From contig NZ_JAIZEN010000005.1 in the NCBI RefSeq assembly GCF_024189295.1, positions 124,001-188,000 on the forward strand: DNA of 64,000 nt, read 5' to 3'. Below the pieces are notes generated by a model that did not search any database, was not told the DNA's origin, and saw only the letters and a program-made list of their open reading frames with translations. Shown here one piece after another: positions 9,585-17,756 of this stretch. Made by a program: the position numbers and the translations under genes. The stretch comes from Halobacillus sp. A1 (lineage in GTDB: Bacteria; Bacillota; Bacilli; Bacillales; Halobacillaceae). The number at the start of each line of letters is the position of its first letter. Positions within the stretch are counted from its first letter, which is position 1.

Positions 9585-9617
9585 CGATTAAAAAAGTGCC
9601 CCTTATTCGGGGTTTTT
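9569..9617 (+). terminator. Terminator built into the left end of the IS
   Basis: CCCCGAATAA (9569-9578) pairs perfectly with TTATTCGGGG (9603-9612), followed by five T. Transcripts entering from the codY side would stop before the transposase frames. Such impinging-transcription shields are known for several insertion sequences. Confidence 0.75.
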
Positions 9618-9620
9618 GTG

Positions 9621-9649
9621 TTTCACGACCACGAATATCCCTTTATAAT
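9621..9649 (+). promoter_or_regulatory. Likely transposase promoter inside the IS
   Basis: A consensus TATAAT at 9644-9649 lies 32 bases before the orfA start, with a weak TTTCAC at 9621-9626 at 17-base spacing. It sits just downstream of the internal terminator, as expected for a self-contained element. Confidence 0.5.
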
Positions 9650-9680
9650 CAAATTAACTATGAAGAGCGAGGTTAGAGAC

Positions 9681-10106
9681 ATGTCTAAAATTATGTTTAC
9701 GGAAACACAAAGGAAAGAATTAGAATCCAACCCAAACGTTATCAAGGTATCTGATCGTTCTATCACTTATGCACCGGCATTCAAACTGAAGGCTGTAAAA
9801 GAAAACGGTGAAGGCAAAAGTCCTTATCATATCTTTGTTGACCATGGATTTGATCTGTCTGTGATTGGTTCCAAGAAACCGAAACAGTGTGTGAAACGAT
9901 GGCGCGAGATATTTCAAAAATACGGAGAAGACGGGTTCTATACAGAGCGAAGAGGAAAAGGCGCCACAGGAAGACCTTCGACGAAAGACCTGTCTTCCGA
10001 GGAAAAATTGAAAAAAGCAGAAGCACATATTGCGTACCTGGAGGCAGAATTGGACTTCGTAAAAAAGCTCGACGAACAAGAAAGGCAGGCGAAGAAGAAG
10101 AAATAA
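9681..10106 (+). CDS. IS3-family transposase OrfA (HTH subunit)
   Basis: OrfA binds the IS ends. The 141-residue frame has a helix-turn-helix region (AFKLKAVKENGEGKSPYHIFVDHG, quoted in part: KAVKENGEGKSPYHIF) followed by ERRGKGATGRPS and a C-terminal coiled segment KLKKAEAHIAYLEAELDFVKK, the usual leucine-zipper-like OrfA end. ATG 9681 was chosen because GCGAGG precedes it; a longer frame from 9618 has no ribosome site and crosses the internal terminator. Near the end, A AAA AAG at 10061-10067 is in the right phase for -1 slippage into OrfB. Confidence 0.88.
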   Translation: MSKIMFTETQRKELESNPNVIKVSDRSITYAPAFKLKAVKENGEGKSPYHIFVDHGFDLSVIGSKKPKQCVKRWREIFQKYGEDGFYTERRGKGATGRPSTKDLSSEEKLKKAEAHIAYLEAELDFVKKLDEQERQAKKKK

Positions 10107-11008
10107 CGACATCAGAGAAATTTCAACTCATTGAACAAGTGGTAAGGACTCATGGCTTCCCCCATTTGATTCAGTATTTTTGTGAGTTGGCCAACGTAAG
10201 CCGTTCGGGGTATTACAACTGGTTGAAAGCAGAAAACACCCGCCAAAAGAGAGAACGAAAAGATGAGGCAGACTATGAAATCATCAAGAAAGTATATGAT
10301 CAACGTCACGGTAAAGTAGGAGCTCTTCAGATCAAAATGATGGTAGAGAACGATGAACATATCGTCATGAACCATAAGCGTATTCGGCGTATCATGAAAA
10401 AATATAACCTGATGTGTAAGATTCGCAGAGCGAACCCTTATAAACAAATCGCTCAAGCGACGCAAGAACATAAAACATGTGAAAATAAGCTGGAGCGTCA
10501 GTTCGATCAACAAGAACCACACAGAGTCCTCTTAACAGATATCACGTATATCTATTATGCGAAGGGACAGAAAGCTTATCTGTCCGCCATTAAAGATGGA
10601 GCGACCCGAGAAATACTGGCTTACTATCTCTCGACCTCTTTAAAGATGGATATCGTGTACACCACACTTGATAAGTTAATGGAACGCGAGGACTTTCTCC
10701 CTCACCCCGAATGTTGGATTCACTCGGACCAGGGCGTGCACTACACCCACCCGGATTTCCAGAAAAAAGTGAGGGACCTGGGCTTGGATCAGTCGATGTC
10801 TAGGAGAGGGAATTGTTGGGACAATGCCCCAATGGAATCTTTCTTTGGACATATGAAAGACGGAATTGACTTCAAAGCGTGCTCATCTATATTTGAAGTC
10901 AAGCAAGCGATTGAAGCCTATATGGAATATTACAATAACCATCGATACCAGTGGTCCCTACAAAAAATGACCCCGGCTCAATACCGAGGTCATCTCATAG
11001 CAGCTTAG
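10067..11008 (+). CDS. IS3-family transposase OrfB (DDE integrase part, made as OrfAB fusion)
   Basis: This frame has no good start of its own and is expected to be translated by -1 frameshifting from orfA at 10061-10067. It begins with an HTH_21-like region (NVSRSGYYNWLK, then GALQIKMM and HKRIRRIMKKYNL) and continues with the rve integrase core. The catalytic triad is visible as Asp in LLTDITYI, Asp in HSDQGVHYT and Glu in NAPMESFFGHMK, with the K/R after the Glu retained. The frame is open to 11008, just before the right inverted repeat. It is probably functional. Confidence 0.9.
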   Translation, partial: ARRTRKAGEEEEITTSEKFQLIEQVVRTHGFPHLIQYFCELANVSRSGYYNWLKAENTRQKRERKDEADYEIIKKVYDQRHGKVGALQIKMMVENDEHIVMNHKRIRRIMKKYNLMCKIRRANPYKQIAQATQEHKTCENKLERQFDQQEPHRVLLTDITYIYYAKGQKAYLSAIKDGATREILAYYLSTSLKMDIVYTTLDKLMEREDFLPHPECWIHSDQGVHYTHPDFQKKVRDLGLDQSMSRRGNCWDNAPMESFFGHMKDGIDFKACSSIFEVKQAIEAYMEYYNNHRYQWSLQKMTPAQYRGHLIAA

Positions 11009-11023
11009 CGCTTTTTATTATAC

Positions 11024-11048
11024 TGTCCATTTTTAGGGTTACAGTTCA
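11024..11048 (+). repeat. Right terminal inverted repeat of the IS
   Basis: This segment starts TGTCCAT and ends GTTCA, and is the reverse complement, with a few mismatches, of 9560-9584. The AGT target duplication follows at 11049-11051. Confidence 0.88.
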
Positions 11049-11075
11049 AGTTCTTATTTTAAGAACTGTTTTTTT
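11049..11075 (+). terminator. Remaining half of the terminator palindrome disrupted by the IS
   Basis: AGTTCTTA (11049-11056) pairs with TAAGAACT (11060-11067) around a TTT loop, then seven T follow. Joining the left flank (9550-9559) to this sequence restores a longer perfect stem, AAAAAACAGTTCTTA with TAAGAACTGTTTTTT. The truncated stem is AT-rich and probably weaker than the original. Confidence 0.7.
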
Positions 11076-11399
11076 GACGTTTTTAGACCTACTTAATTGG
11101 ATATTATTAACAAATTTAATGTTCAAAAGTAGGTATTACCACTTCTTTAGTAGTCTTTTTAATATGTTTTAAAATATAATTTATTTTATTACATAATTGT
11201 GTGATAATGTTCTTTATAGTAGTGTTTTCGACAAAGAAGTATAAATTGCTCTATTTATGATCGAAAAGTACCGGGTTAAAAGTTTCGGATTATCGAAATA
11301 ACAGTAAATTATCACTGCCTTAATAGGTAATTCATCTAATTCATTTAAGATTAGATTTATTATTTGTGGATTCTTGTCAAATAAGGGAGGTATTACGCT
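11076..11399 (+). promoter_or_regulatory. AT-rich upstream region of the fla/che operon
   Basis: In B. subtilis this position carries the SigA and SigD promoters of fla/che. The stretch is very AT-rich with many -10-like words (TATAAT at 11175-11180, GATAAT near 11203), but I find no convincing paired -35 box and no good SigD site. The best TAAA-led candidate, near 11277, matches the SigD -10 at only about half of its positions. The promoter is therefore inferred from position only. No gene is present. Confidence 0.35.
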
Positions 11400-11789
11400 T
11401 TGAAACTGTTTAATGATACATTTACCACTTTAGAGAGCTCTTTAAACCATTCCAGTAAAAAAAATCGGGCAATTTCCGAAAATATTGCGAATGTAGATAC
11501 GCCGGGGTACAAAGCCAAGGACGTCGTCTTCAAGAATGTTCTCAGCGAAGAGATGGGGGTCAGCGCTAAGCGCACGAACGAAAGACATCTCAACTTTGGC
11601 AATGGTCAGCCAACTGCTCATCATACAGTAAGGAAAGAAGGTACTACATATAACCATAATGGCAACAACGTTGACATAGACAAGGAAATGAACGATCTGG
11701 CTAAAAATCAAATTCAATATCAAGCTCTGGTTGATCGTTTAAGCGGGAAGTTCAATAGTTTAAAAAGTGTCATTAGGGGAGGAAATTAA
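11400..11789 (+). CDS. flgB: Flagellar basal-body rod protein FlgB
   Basis: FlgB forms the proximal rod. The 129-residue protein has the N-terminal rod-family motif ISENIANVDTPGYKAKDV (residues about 25-42) and a C-terminal helix, MNDLAKNQIQYQALVDRLSGK, that pairs with it in the rod. Translation starts at TTG 11400, 9 bases after AAGGGAGG. It is the first gene of the fla/che operon; flgC follows after two bases. Confidence 0.96.
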   Translation: MKLFNDTFTTLESSLNHSSKKNRAISENIANVDTPGYKAKDVVFKNVLSEEMGVSAKRTNERHLNFGNGQPTAHHTVRKEGTTYNHNGNNVDIDKEMNDLAKNQIQYQALVDRLSGKFNSLKSVIRGGN

Positions 11790-11791
11790 AA

Positions 11792-12250
11792 ATGAGTATT
11801 TTTAATGCTATGAACGCAAGCGGCAGTGGGCTGACGGCTCAGAGGCTTCGAATGGATGTAGCGTCATCCAATATGGCAAATGCAAGCTCAACGAGAGCCA
11901 CTGTCAATGAAAATGGAGAGTTGGAGCCCTACCGCAGAAAAATGGTGCAACTGCAGCCTGAAGATCAATCTTTCAGCTCTTTTTTACAGAAAGCGAAGTC
12001 TCAAAATTCGGAGTCTGGTCAAGGAGGAGTTAAGGCGGTAGAAATTCAGGAAGATGATGAGCCGTTCAAGCAAGCTTATAATCCAAGCCACCCTGACGCT
12101 AATGAAGACGGATATGTTGAAATGCCTAACGTAGACCCTTTGAAGGAGACAGTGGATATGATGAGTGCCACCCGCTCCTATGAAGCGAACGTTACTGCGA
12201 TGAACGCTTCAAAAGGCATGCTTATGAAAGCATTAGAAATCGGAAAATAA
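11792..12250 (+). CDS. flgC: Flagellar basal-body rod protein FlgC
   Basis: FlgC is the second proximal-rod protein. The 152 residues include the N-terminal MDVASSNMANASSTRA segment, the SHPDANEDGYVEMPNVDPLKE loop (quoted in part: DANEDGYVEMPNVDP), which is diagnostic for FlgC, and the C-terminal MMSATRSYEANVTAMNASK helix. A GGGAGGA site overlaps the flgB stop region. Translation is probably coupled to flgB. Confidence 0.97.
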   Translation: MSIFNAMNASGSGLTAQRLRMDVASSNMANASSTRATVNENGELEPYRRKMVQLQPEDQSFSSFLQKAKSQNSESGQGGVKAVEIQEDDEPFKQAYNPSHPDANEDGYVEMPNVDPLKETVDMMSATRSYEANVTAMNASKGMLMKALEIGK

Positions 12251-12264
12251 GGAGGCATCTTACT

Positions 12265-12567
12265 ATGAACATCACACCAATTTCCAATGATCAAATTCAA
12301 GTGCCAATGGCACAGAACGCCAAGGACATTTCACCTGGAGAAGCCCATTCAAAATTCGCTGACAATTTAAAGTTGGCGATTGAGAATGTCAATCAAACTC
12401 AGGGGGTCTCAAATGATATGACGAAGGCTTTGGCGAATGGAGAAATTGATGATCTTCATGAAGTCATGATCGCATCAGAAAAAGCTAGTGTCACAATGCA
12501 AACCACCGTAGAAATGCGTAATAAGGTAGTCGAGGCCTACAAAGAAATTATGCGTATGCAAGTATAA
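12265..12567 (+). CDS. fliE: Flagellar hook-basal body protein FliE
   Basis: FliE joins the MS ring to the rod. The 100-residue protein has the family pattern SKFADNLKLAIENVNQTQ, then ANGEIDDLHEVMIASEKASVTMQ in two pieces (DDLHEVMIASEKASV) and the C-terminal VVEAYKEIMRMQV. ATG follows AAGGAGGC. The gap to fliF is 66 bases, the largest in this part of the operon, without an evident terminator. Confidence 0.96.
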   Translation: MNITPISNDQIQVPMAQNAKDISPGEAHSKFADNLKLAIENVNQTQGVSNDMTKALANGEIDDLHEVMIASEKASVTMQTTVEMRNKVVEAYKEIMRMQV

Positions 12568-12633
12568 CTACAGTTCAATTTAATTAAGGTACCATACTTA
12601 TTCTCTTAAATTGTGCTTTTTTTGGGGGCAATC

Positions 12634-14226
12634 ATGAAAGAAAAATTAAATGTATTAACGAAAAAAACTTCAACGTTCTGGAAGGAACGAAGCGCAAAGC
12701 AAAAAGGACTTTTACTAGGTTCAATCATTGGGTTTGTGATTCTATTATCTTTAGTTAGTTTTTTTGCTGCAAGTTCCAAAATGGTTCCCCTGTACAGTGA
12801 TTTATCACTTCAAGAAGTGGGGCAGGTCAAAGAAGAACTTGATGTCAGAGGAGTTTCTTATGAGTTGGATAGTGGGGGAACGACTATCCGCGTACCTGAA
12901 GAACAAGCTGAAATATTACTCGTCGACCTTGCCGCAGCAGGATTACCTGATAGTGGGAATATAGACTACGGATTTTTTAGCGGAAATGTTTCCTGGGGCA
13001 TGACAGATAATGAATTTGATGTCATAAAGCTCGACGCTATGCAGTCAGAACTTGCCAGCTTAATGTCCGGCATTTCAGGGATTGCGAACGCGCAGGTTAT
13101 GATCAATGTTCCTGAAGAAGAAGTTTTCATGTCTGAAACAAATCAAGAAGCATCCGCTTCGATCGTATTAAATGTTGAACCTGGTCATGATATCCAAAAT
13201 GAGGAAGTGGAAACACTTTATAATCTAGCATCAAAGTCAGTTCCTAATCTTCCTACAGATAATATCGTCATCATGGACCAGAACTTTAATTATTATGATA
13301 AAAATAATTCAGAAAATGCTAATAATACGGATGCTTATACATATCAACAAGGAGTAAAAGAGGACATTGAGAAAGATGTTCAGCAGCGCGTTCAAAAGAT
13401 GCTGGGGACGATGATGGGGCCGAATAAGGTTGTAGCCACAGTCACTGCTGATATTGATTTCACCCAAGAACAGCGCACAGAGGAATTAGTGGAACCTTTT
13501 GATGAAGAAGCGTTGGAAGGGCTGCCCGTAAGTATAGAACGAATTGAAGAGACTTATGAAGGCGGAACTCCGGCTGGTGGAGTAGCTGGGACAGGAGAAG
13601 AGGACGTACCTGGTTATGAAGCAGAAGAAGGTGAAGGAAATGGCGATTATGAAATGTCTAAGGAGACTATCAATAATGAATTTAATCGCATTCAAAGGAA
13701 TATTGAAGAAAGCCCATTCAAAGTTCGTGATTTAGGTATCCAAGTAGCTGTTGATAATACGAAAGGTGAAAATGAACAAGGCGAAGTACAGACTCTCAAT
13801 GAGCAAGAACAGCTGACGGTGGAAGAAAGCATCCAATCTATTTTGGATTCAATGATCACCACTTCAATCGATGGCAGTTATGGAGAAGTAGATGCTGAGG
13901 AGAAAGCTTCGATTGTATTTCAGGAATTCGACGCTCAGCCACAATTTAATGAAGAACCAGCTGGTATTCCGTTATGGGCCTATATCGCAGGAGGTCTTTT
14001 GCTGTTAGTAGTGATTTTCCTAATATGGAGACTTCTAAGAAGAAGCGAAGATTACGAAGAAGAAGAGGTTTTCGAAGAGTCAGCTGAACCACAGCCGATT
14101 TCAATTCCAGATTTAGAAGAGAAAGAAACAGATGCAACTGTAAGACGTAAGCAGCTAGAACGAATGGCCAAAGAAAAACCAGAAGACTTTGCGAAACTAC
14201 TTCGTTCATGGATTGCAGAAGATTAA
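12634..14226 (+). CDS. fliF: Flagellar MS-ring protein FliF
   Basis: FliF builds the membrane and supramembrane ring on which the rotor assembles. The 530-residue protein has a first membrane segment at residues about 28-46 (LLLGSIIGFVILLSLVSFF), ring-building domains, an acidic low-complexity linker (GEEDVPGYEAEEGEGNGD), a second membrane segment near residue 445 (PLWAYIAGGLLLLVVIFLI) and a cytoplasmic tail that binds FliG. ATG 12634 was chosen because GGGGG precedes it; an in-frame TTG at 12613 lacks a site. The acidic linker is extracellular and may reflect salt adaptation. Confidence 0.97.
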   Translation: MKEKLNVLTKKTSTFWKERSAKQKGLLLGSIIGFVILLSLVSFFAASSKMVPLYSDLSLQEVGQVKEELDVRGVSYELDSGGTTIRVPEEQAEILLVDLAAAGLPDSGNIDYGFFSGNVSWGMTDNEFDVIKLDAMQSELASLMSGISGIANAQVMINVPEEEVFMSETNQEASASIVLNVEPGHDIQNEEVETLYNLASKSVPNLPTDNIVIMDQNFNYYDKNNSENANNTDAYTYQQGVKEDIEKDVQQRVQKMLGTMMGPNKVVATVTADIDFTQEQRTEELVEPFDEEALEGLPVSIERIEETYEGGTPAGGVAGTGEEDVPGYEAEEGEGNGDYEMSKETINNEFNRIQRNIEESPFKVRDLGIQVAVDNTKGENEQGEVQTLNEQEQLTVEESIQSILDSMITTSIDGSYGEVDAEEKASIVFQEFDAQPQFNEEPAGIPLWAYIAGGLLLLVVIFLIWRLLRRSEDYEEEEVFEESAEPQPISIPDLEEKETDATVRRKQLERMAKEKPEDFAKLLRSWIAED

Positions 14227-14238
14227 GGAGGGACCAAT

Positions 14239-15252
14239 ATGGCCTATCAAAAGAACGGGTTAACAGGCAAGCAGAAGGCAGCTCTTCTGCTTATCTCTCT
14301 TGGTCCGGATGTTGCAGCTCAGGTATACAAACATCTGACAGAAGAAGAAATGGAACGACTCACCTTAGAGATTTCCTCCGTTCAAAAAGTAGATTCGAAG
14401 CAAAAAGAGGAAATATTAGAGCAATTTCATCAAATCGCTATAGCACAAGATTATATTTCACAGGGTGGTATTGGCTATGCCAGGACCATTCTTGAGAAAG
14501 CTGTAGGTGATGAGGAAGCTTCTAACATTATCGGGAGGCTGACTTCCTCCCTGCAAGTAAAACCTTTCGATTTTGCAAGGAAAGCAGATCCCAGTCAGAT
14601 TCTTAGCTTTATACAAAATGAACACCCTCAAACAATTGCATTAGTATTATCGTATTTAGATGCATCGCAATCAGGTCAAATTCTATCTGAACTCCCCCAG
14701 GAACTGCAGGCAGATGTAGCAAGACGGATAGCAACGATGGACTCTACTTCTCCTGAGGTTATCAGTCAGGTGGAAAACATATTAGAAAAAAAACTTTCTG
14801 CTACTGTCACGCACGACTATACAGAAACCGGAGGGATTCCTGCAGTAGTCGAGGTGCTTAACGGAGTAGACCGCAGTACAGAGAGAACTATTCTTGATGC
14901 TTTAGAAATACAGGATCCTGAACTTGCTGAAGAAATTAAAAAAAGGATGTTCGTCTTTGAAGATATTGTTTCATTGGACAATCGAGCCATTCAACGTGTC
15001 ATTCGTGAAGTTGAAAATGATGACTTGCGGTTATCGCTTAAAGTCTCTAGCGACGAGGTGAAAGATCTAGTCTTCAGCAATATGTCAGAGCGCATGTCTG
15101 AGGCATTCAAAGAAGAAATGGAAGTCATGGGACCTGTCCGCTTAAGAGACGTAGAAGAGGCACAAACAAGAGTAGTTTCCACGATAAGAAGACTAGAAGA
15201 AGTAGGAGAAATTGTCATAGCCAGAGGTGGAGGAGATGACATCATTGTCTAG
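14239..15252 (+). CDS. fliG: Flagellar motor switch protein FliG
   Basis: FliG is the rotor protein that contacts MotA and FliF. The 337 residues have the FliG-N domain (KQKAALLLISLGPDVAAQVY), the middle EHPQTIALVLSYLDASQSG segment including the EHPQ motif that binds FliM, and the C-terminal domain with FEDIVSLDNRAIQRVIREV carrying the charged motor residues. ATG follows AAGGAGGGACC. The fliH start overlaps its end. Confidence 0.98.
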   Translation: MAYQKNGLTGKQKAALLLISLGPDVAAQVYKHLTEEEMERLTLEISSVQKVDSKQKEEILEQFHQIAIAQDYISQGGIGYARTILEKAVGDEEASNIIGRLTSSLQVKPFDFARKADPSQILSFIQNEHPQTIALVLSYLDASQSGQILSELPQELQADVARRIATMDSTSPEVISQVENILEKKLSATVTHDYTETGGIPAVVEVLNGVDRSTERTILDALEIQDPELAEEIKKRMFVFEDIVSLDNRAIQRVIREVENDDLRLSLKVSSDEVKDLVFSNMSERMSEAFKEEMEVMGPVRLRDVEEAQTRVVSTIRRLEEVGEIVIARGGGDDIIV

Positions 15253-15991
15253 CCATAGTTCTTATTCTGAAAATCGGGTCATTGGAATAAAGAAGATTCG
15301 GTTGAATAAAGAGAAAACGACACTCTCTGATGATAACGACATCAAAGCTAATGAATTGGTTGACCAAGCAGAAGAAAAGGTTCGTAAAGCTGAAGCTCAA
15401 TCTACACTTTTAATGAAGGAAGCAGAAGAGGAAATTCAGAGACAGAAACAAGACTGGGAAAAACAAAGAACAAACCTTATAAAAAACGCAGAAAATGAAG
15501 GGTTTAGAAAGGGTTTTGAACAAGGAAACAAAGAAGGCTATGACGAATACTTGAACAAAATCTCTCAAGCTAACCAGCTGATCGAACTTGCTAAAAAAGA
15601 TTATCTTTTGACGGTGGGATCTAGTGAGGAGACGATCATGGACATTGCTATGAAAAGCGCAGAGAAAATAATAAATTGCGAGCTGAAAGAGCATCCTTCG
15701 ATTTTTGTGGAAATTGTAAAAAGAGCTCTGGAGGAAGTGAAGAGTCAGACGGAAATTATCGTGTATGTCCATCCTGATGATTATCCGATTTTGCATTCGC
15801 AAAGGGAAGAACTTGATTCGATCACAGAATTCAATTCTACGTTAAGTATTTATATAAAGGACAGTGTGGAGCGCTCTGGATGTATAATCGAGTCGTCCTT
15901 CGGGCAAATAATTGCGGGTGTTGACCCTCAGTTACAGGAAATAAGGCAGAAGCTGTTCCAAATCGTGCATGAGGAGAAATCTGATGAATAA
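15245..15991 (+). CDS. fliH: Flagellar export-apparatus protein FliH
   Basis: FliH is the stator-like regulator of the export ATPase FliI. The protein is rich in charge with a long helical region containing AxxxG-like steps (residues about 40-110, including FRKGFEQGNKEGYDEYLNK) and a C-terminal globular region similar to V-type ATPase subunit E. The start is uncertain: TTG 15245 (248 aa) has the best spacing to GGAGGAG, while ATG 15236 and GTG 15227 are in frame but lie on the ribosome site. It overlaps the end of fliG and, at its own end, fliI. Confidence 0.9.
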   Translation: MSSHSSYSENRVIGIKKIRLNKEKTTLSDDNDIKANELVDQAEEKVRKAEAQSTLLMKEAEEEIQRQKQDWEKQRTNLIKNAENEGFRKGFEQGNKEGYDEYLNKISQANQLIELAKKDYLLTVGSSEETIMDIAMKSAEKIINCELKEHPSIFVEIVKRALEEVKSQTEIIVYVHPDDYPILHSQREELDSITEFNSTLSIYIKDSVERSGCIIESSFGQIIAGVDPQLQEIRQKLFQIVHEEKSDE

Positions 15992-17291
15992 ACAGCTATA
16001 CATGGATAGCATCGAGAGGGCGGATACATATAAACGATTTGGTAAGGTGCACCGGGTTATAGGATTAATGATTGAATCGAAAGGTCCGGAAGCATCGATT
16101 GGTGATTTATGCTACATCCATACGCCTTCAGGTACAGCAAAAAAAATCGAAGCTGAAGTTGTTGGCTTCCACGATGAAAACCTGCTGCTCATGCCATACC
16201 ATGAGATTAAAGAAATCGGACCGGGCAGTTTAGTTGAAGCGACAAATGGTCCATTGAAAATTAAAGCGGGTCTTGGATTGATCGGTCAAGTGTTAGACTC
16301 TTTAGGCCGTCCGATGAATAATCAAAAGCTTCCAAAAGGCTTAAAGGCATTCCCCACCGACCAGAACCCTCCTAACCCGCTAGAAAGACCGACGATAAAA
16401 TCACCTATTCAAGTTGGAGTAAGAGCCATAGACTCCTTACTGACCGTAGGGAGGGGACAACGCGTAGGGATATTCGCTGGAAGCGGGGTAGGGAAGAGTA
16501 CGCTGTTAGGTATGATTTCGAGGAATAGTTCGGCTGATATCAACGTGATTGCTTTAATTGGAGAGAGAGGACGGGAAGTAAGAGAATTTATCGAAAACGA
16601 TTTAGGGCCTCAGGGGCTAAAGCGCTCGATAGTCATAGTAGCTACTTCTGATCAGCCGGCATTAATGAGAATGAAAGGAGCCTATACAGCAACGGCTATC
16701 AGTGAATATTTTCGAGAAAAGGGCTATGACGTAAATCTCCTAATGGATTCAGTCACCAGGTTTGCTATGGCACAGCGGGAGATCGGCTTGGCGACAGGTG
16801 AACCACCAACTACTAAAGGGTATACACCTTCAGTTTTTGCTACTTTACCTAAACTTCTCGAAAGGACAGGTACGAGCAAAAATGGGTCGATTACCGCATT
16901 TTATACGGTTTTAGTAGATGGCGATGATTTGAATGAGCCGATATCTGATACGGTAAGGGGAATTCTGGACGGGCATTTTGTTTTAGACAGAAGATTAGCA
17001 GAACAAAATCATTTTCCTGCCATTAACATATTGAAATCTATAAGCCGAGTAATGAACCAGGTGACCGAGAACAAACACAAGCAATCAGCTTCTCGTTTAC
17101 GTTCATTATTAGCTACATATGAAGAGAATAGTGAATTAATACAAATTGGTGCATATAAAAGAGGGAGCAGCCGTGACATTGATGAAGCGATTAAATACCA
17201 TCCTTCGATCATTGACTTTTTAAAGCAGGATGTACATGAGCCTTCAACAATTGAGAAGTCGACCGACATTCTTTCACAGTTATTTTCTTAA
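15984..17291 (+). CDS. fliI: Flagellum-specific export ATPase FliI
   Basis: FliI powers unfolding and delivery of export substrates. The 435-residue protein is homologous to the F1 beta subunit: Walker A GIFAGSGVGKST near residue 165, ALIGERGREVREFI, Walker B-type NLLMDSVTRFAMAQREI, and the PPTTKGYTPSVFATLPKLLER loop (in part, GYTPSVFATLPKLLER). ATG 15984 lies 7 bases after GAGGAG, inside the fliH end, implying coupled translation. Confidence 0.97.
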   Translation: MNKQLYMDSIERADTYKRFGKVHRVIGLMIESKGPEASIGDLCYIHTPSGTAKKIEAEVVGFHDENLLLMPYHEIKEIGPGSLVEATNGPLKIKAGLGLIGQVLDSLGRPMNNQKLPKGLKAFPTDQNPPNPLERPTIKSPIQVGVRAIDSLLTVGRGQRVGIFAGSGVGKSTLLGMISRNSSADINVIALIGERGREVREFIENDLGPQGLKRSIVIVATSDQPALMRMKGAYTATAISEYFREKGYDVNLLMDSVTRFAMAQREIGLATGEPPTTKGYTPSVFATLPKLLERTGTSKNGSITAFYTVLVDGDDLNEPISDTVRGILDGHFVLDRRLAEQNHFPAINILKSISRVMNQVTENKHKQSASRLRSLLATYEENSELIQIGAYKRGSSRDIDEAIKYHPSIIDFLKQDVHEPSTIEKSTDILSQLFS

Positions 17292-17302
17292 GGAGTTTTT
17301 GA

Positions 17303-17752
17303 ATGACAAGTTTACAAGCTTTTCATAAGATTAAAGATTTACAAGACCGAGATAAGATAGCTAAGCAGAAAATGTACCAAGAACAAGTAGACCGTTTTGA
17401 GTCTGTGGCTACTGAACTTTATGAAGTCCTAAAAGAAAAAGAAAATGCCGAAGAAAAGTTTCATGAAGAATTGAGGAAGACGAAGATTCGAGCGCAAAAC
17501 TTCATACTTCATGAACAATATATTGATCAGTTGAATAAAAAAATCTCAAATCTCCAGCCCAGAGTACAGCAGGCAAGGTCAGTTATGGAAACAGCACATG
17601 ACAACCTGTCGTCAGCGCATATTGAAGTGAAAAAATTTGAAAATTTGATTCAAAAAAAATTGACTCAGCATGAGGATTGGCTAAAAGCAGAAGAAAGCAA
17701 AGCTATGGATGAGGTATCGACAAGACAATATCTAAATTATAAGAACAGGTGA
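17303..17752 (+). CDS. fliJ: Flagellar export chaperone FliJ
   Basis: FliJ is a small coiled-coil protein that links FliI to the export gate. The 149-residue chain is almost wholly helical and highly charged, as in the family (for example VRKAEAQ-like repeats are absent here, but heptads run through residues 10-140). Identification rests on size, coiled-coil character and position directly after fliI. ATG follows AAGGAG. Confidence 0.9.
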   Translation: MTSLQAFHKIKDLQDRDKIAKQKMYQEQVDRFESVATELYEVLKEKENAEEKFHEELRKTKIRAQNFILHEQYIDQLNKKISNLQPRVQQARSVMETAHDNLSSAHIEVKKFENLIQKKLTQHEDWLKAEESKAMDEVSTRQYLNYKNR

Positions 17753-17756
17753 TTAA

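Larger units (their letters stand above)
9560..11048 (+). mobile_element. Complete IS3-family (IS150-like) insertion sequence
   Basis: The element is 1489 bp with TGA...TCA ends. Left (9560-9584) and right (11024-11048) terminal inverted repeats match at about 19 of 25 positions, with TGGACA forming the inner edge of both. A 3-bp direct repeat, AGT at 9557-9559 and 11049-11051, flanks it as the target duplication, as expected for this family. It carries two overlapping frames joined by a -1 frameshift site and an intact DDE catalytic set. All parts are intact, so the copy is probably recent and may be active. Confidence 0.93.

Noticed and set aside
11077-11300. SigD promoter for fla/che
   Set aside because: The best TAAA-led candidate near 11277 matches the -10 at about half of its positions with wrong spacing.
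14208-14495. Forward frame of 95 codons over the fliF-fliG junction
   Set aside because: It is out of frame with both intact genes and has no family features.
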